From NCBI GenBank assembly GCA_003133075.1, contig PKZN01000012.1, positions 1 through 5,859 of the forward strand: a DNA stretch of 5,859 nt. The letters are read 5' to 3'. Positions 5,084 through 5,859 of this stretch are shown here, piece by piece; position 1 is the first letter of the stretch, and every line of letters starts with the position of its first letter. The notes under the pieces are model-generated. The model was not told the origin of the DNA. It did no database searches and saw nothing but the letters and a program-made list of their open reading frames with translations. A program made the position numbers and the translations under genes. The DNA is from Acidimicrobiaceae bacterium (lineage in GTDB: Bacteria; Actinomycetota; Acidimicrobiia; Acidimicrobiales; RAAP-2).

Positions 5084-5859
5084 CCCTTAGTCGTGGTCGT
5101 CGTACTCGCGGTGGTGGTCGTGGTGGTCGGCGGCGATGTCGATGAGGTCGGCGTCGTCGTGGTGGTCGCGGTCGTCGCGGCGGTCGTCGTCGTTGTCGAC
5201 GCGGTGGTCGCGTTGAGCACCATCTCATCGACGCTCTTCGCCGAGGGCGCGGCGGGCGTGACGCCCTTTGGTTCGAAGGCGAGGGTCACTCGAAGGTCCA
5301 CGGCGAACTTGATCTTCGCGGGATTGGTCGTGAGGGTCGGAGTCTTTTGGGCCAGCGTCGACCAGTAGGCGTAGACGACTTTTCCTGTCTTGCCCGCGTC
5401 TTTGGTGGTCGAGGCGCAGACTTGGCCGTTCTTATACGTCGTCGCCGCGTCCGCGGCGCCCTTCGTCGTGGGGACCGCGAGTTCCGTGGTGCTCACGATG
5501 AGGCCCTTGAACTCCGAGGCGAACGTCGTGAGCGTGGCGTTGTCGCCCGCTTCGGACGCGGTCTTCGGTGAAACCCTGATGATGTCGTCAGGTCCCACGA
5601 CGTAGCCACCCGTGGCGGTGGGGTCCGAGGTGAGATACGGCAGGGTTTCCCCGCAGGCCTGAATCGAGAAGGCCGCGTAGCGCGTGGTGCCGATCGCCGG
5701 CTGGACGACGTTCGTGTGATGCTTCACCGGATTTTGAAACTCGTAGCGCGAATAGACCACGAGGGCCAGACCGAGTACCACAATGGCCGCGAGCGCACCG
5801 TAGTAGTTCGCCGGTCGACTCTTTTGGTAGGTCTTCCCGCCACCGCCCGCACCGACGCG
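5080..5859 (-). CDS. Single-pass membrane protein with extracytoplasmic domain and Thr-rich tail (N-terminus cut by right edge)
   Basis: The frame is open through the right edge, giving 259 residues without the start; a GTG at 5781 lies inside the membrane segment and is not the true start. Order: a basic, Gly-rich cytosolic stretch (GAGGGGKTYQKSRPAN, 3-18), one membrane helix (about YYGALAAIVVLGLALVVYS, 19-37), an extracytoplasmic domain (about 45-215) with two cysteines (C69 in QACGETLP and C148 in GQVCAS) that could form a disulfide, and a tail (218-257) in which 27 of 40 residues are Thr. The domain resembles, from memory, an unnamed actinobacterial family with a 'CG..lP' motif, an 'H-x-DG-IH' type segment and 'S..AG.NATL'. 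Here the middle motif reads VVGPDDIIRVSP, without the histidines, and SEAGDNATL (102-110) is kept. Type II topology puts the tail outside, where O-glycosylation is plausible. The TTGA overlap with the guanylyltransferase gene indicates one operon. The function is unknown. Confidence 0.8.
   Translation of the reverse strand, partial: RVGAGGGGKTYQKSRPANYYGALAAIVVLGLALVVYSRYEFQNPVKHHTNVVQPAIGTTRYAAFSIQACGETLPYLTSDPTATGGYVVGPDDIIRVSPKTASEAGDNATLTTFASEFKGLIVSTTELAVPTTKGAADAATTYKNGQVCASTTKDAGKTGKVVYAYWSTLAQKTPTLTTNPAKIKFAVDLRVTLAFEPKGVTPAAPSAKSVDEMVLNATTASTTTTTAATTATTTTTPTSSTSPPTTTTTTASTTTTTKG
5089..5208 (-). repeat. Low-complexity Thr-codon tract (ACC/ACG repeats)
   Basis: This 120-base stretch encodes the Thr-rich tail and is made almost wholly of ACC, ACG, ACA and GCG/GCC codons read on the minus strand (GGT/CGT/GTC-type triplets on the plus strand). 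Runs of five or six threonines are separated by Ala, Ser and Pro. It is imperfect at the base level, with mixed Thr codons, so it is a compositional repeat kept at the protein level and not a pure microsatellite. Even so, its length may vary between strains by slippage or recombination. Confidence 0.7.

Noticed and set aside
4946..5368. Plus-strand open frame with Val-rich runs
   Set aside because: It is the antisense reading of the Thr-codon tract (ACC/ACG read as GGT/CGT/GTC) and has no other support.
5779..5781. GTG at 5781 as the start of the Thr-tailed membrane protein
   Set aside because: It falls in the middle of the hydrophobic helix. The frame continues upstream through a normal basic cytosolic segment to the window edge.
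1..5859. CRISPR arrays, tRNA/rRNA genes, insertion sequences, prophage or defence genes
   Set aside because: No spaced direct repeats, no tRNA-like cloverleaf, no terminal inverted repeats and no transposase, integrase or nuclease motif were seen on either strand; nearly every base is taken by the seven genes.

Overview
The window looks like chromosomal DNA of a high-GC actinomycetote, most likely from the Acidimicrobiia or a near relative. Three things point that way: strong G/C preference at third codon positions, GTG and TTG starts, and a CofD/CofE pair of the F420 pathway beside a mycobacterial-type mannose-1-phosphate guanylyltransferase. The lineage is inferred from gene content and protein style; there is no rRNA or other phylogenetic marker here. 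Coding density is very high, with no gene-free stretch longer than about 50 bases and no tRNA, rRNA, CRISPR array, insertion sequence or phage gene seen.

Layout from left to right. (1) Bases 1-695, minus strand: 5' part of a GT4-like glycosyltransferase gene that runs off the left edge. (2) 692-1501, minus: a small serine hydrolase of the beta-lactamase/class C fold. Its stop overlaps the glycosyltransferase start (GTGA), so the two form an operon. (3) A 39-base divergent promoter region. (4) 1541-2455, plus: cofD/fbiA. (5) 2452-3162, plus: cofE (the N-terminal half of mycobacterial FbiB), again joined by a GTGA overlap. (6) A short convergent intergenic spacer with a hairpin. (7) 3199-4005, minus: a pentapeptide-repeat plus DinB-like protein with its own apparent promoter. 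(8) 4052-5083, minus: mannose-1-phosphate guanylyltransferase (manB/manC type). (9) 5080-5859, minus: a single-pass membrane protein with a long Thr-rich C-terminal tail, cut by the right edge and overlapping the guanylyltransferase start (TTGA).

Functionally there are two themes. cofD and cofE build the deazaflavin cofactor F420 from Fo: CofD adds the phospholactyl or phosphoenolpyruvyl group, and CofE adds the glutamates. The guanylyltransferase makes GDP-mannose for glycans, and a glycosyltransferase and a Thr-rich, potentially O-glycosylated surface protein lie nearby. From memory, Mycobacterium tuberculosis also keeps fbiA-fbiB close to manB, so the neighbourhood is probably an old actinobacterial arrangement.

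Three starts (serine hydrolase, cofD, DinB protein) have a TANNNT -10-like hexamer 7-8 bases before a GTG and no convincing Shine-Dalgarno sequence. This suggests leaderless transcripts and was used to choose those starts. I see no clearly novel defence or mobile system. The most unusual items are the Thr-tail membrane protein coupled to GDP-mannose synthesis, the repeated leaderless-promoter pattern, and the serine hydrolase coupled to a glycosyltransferase.
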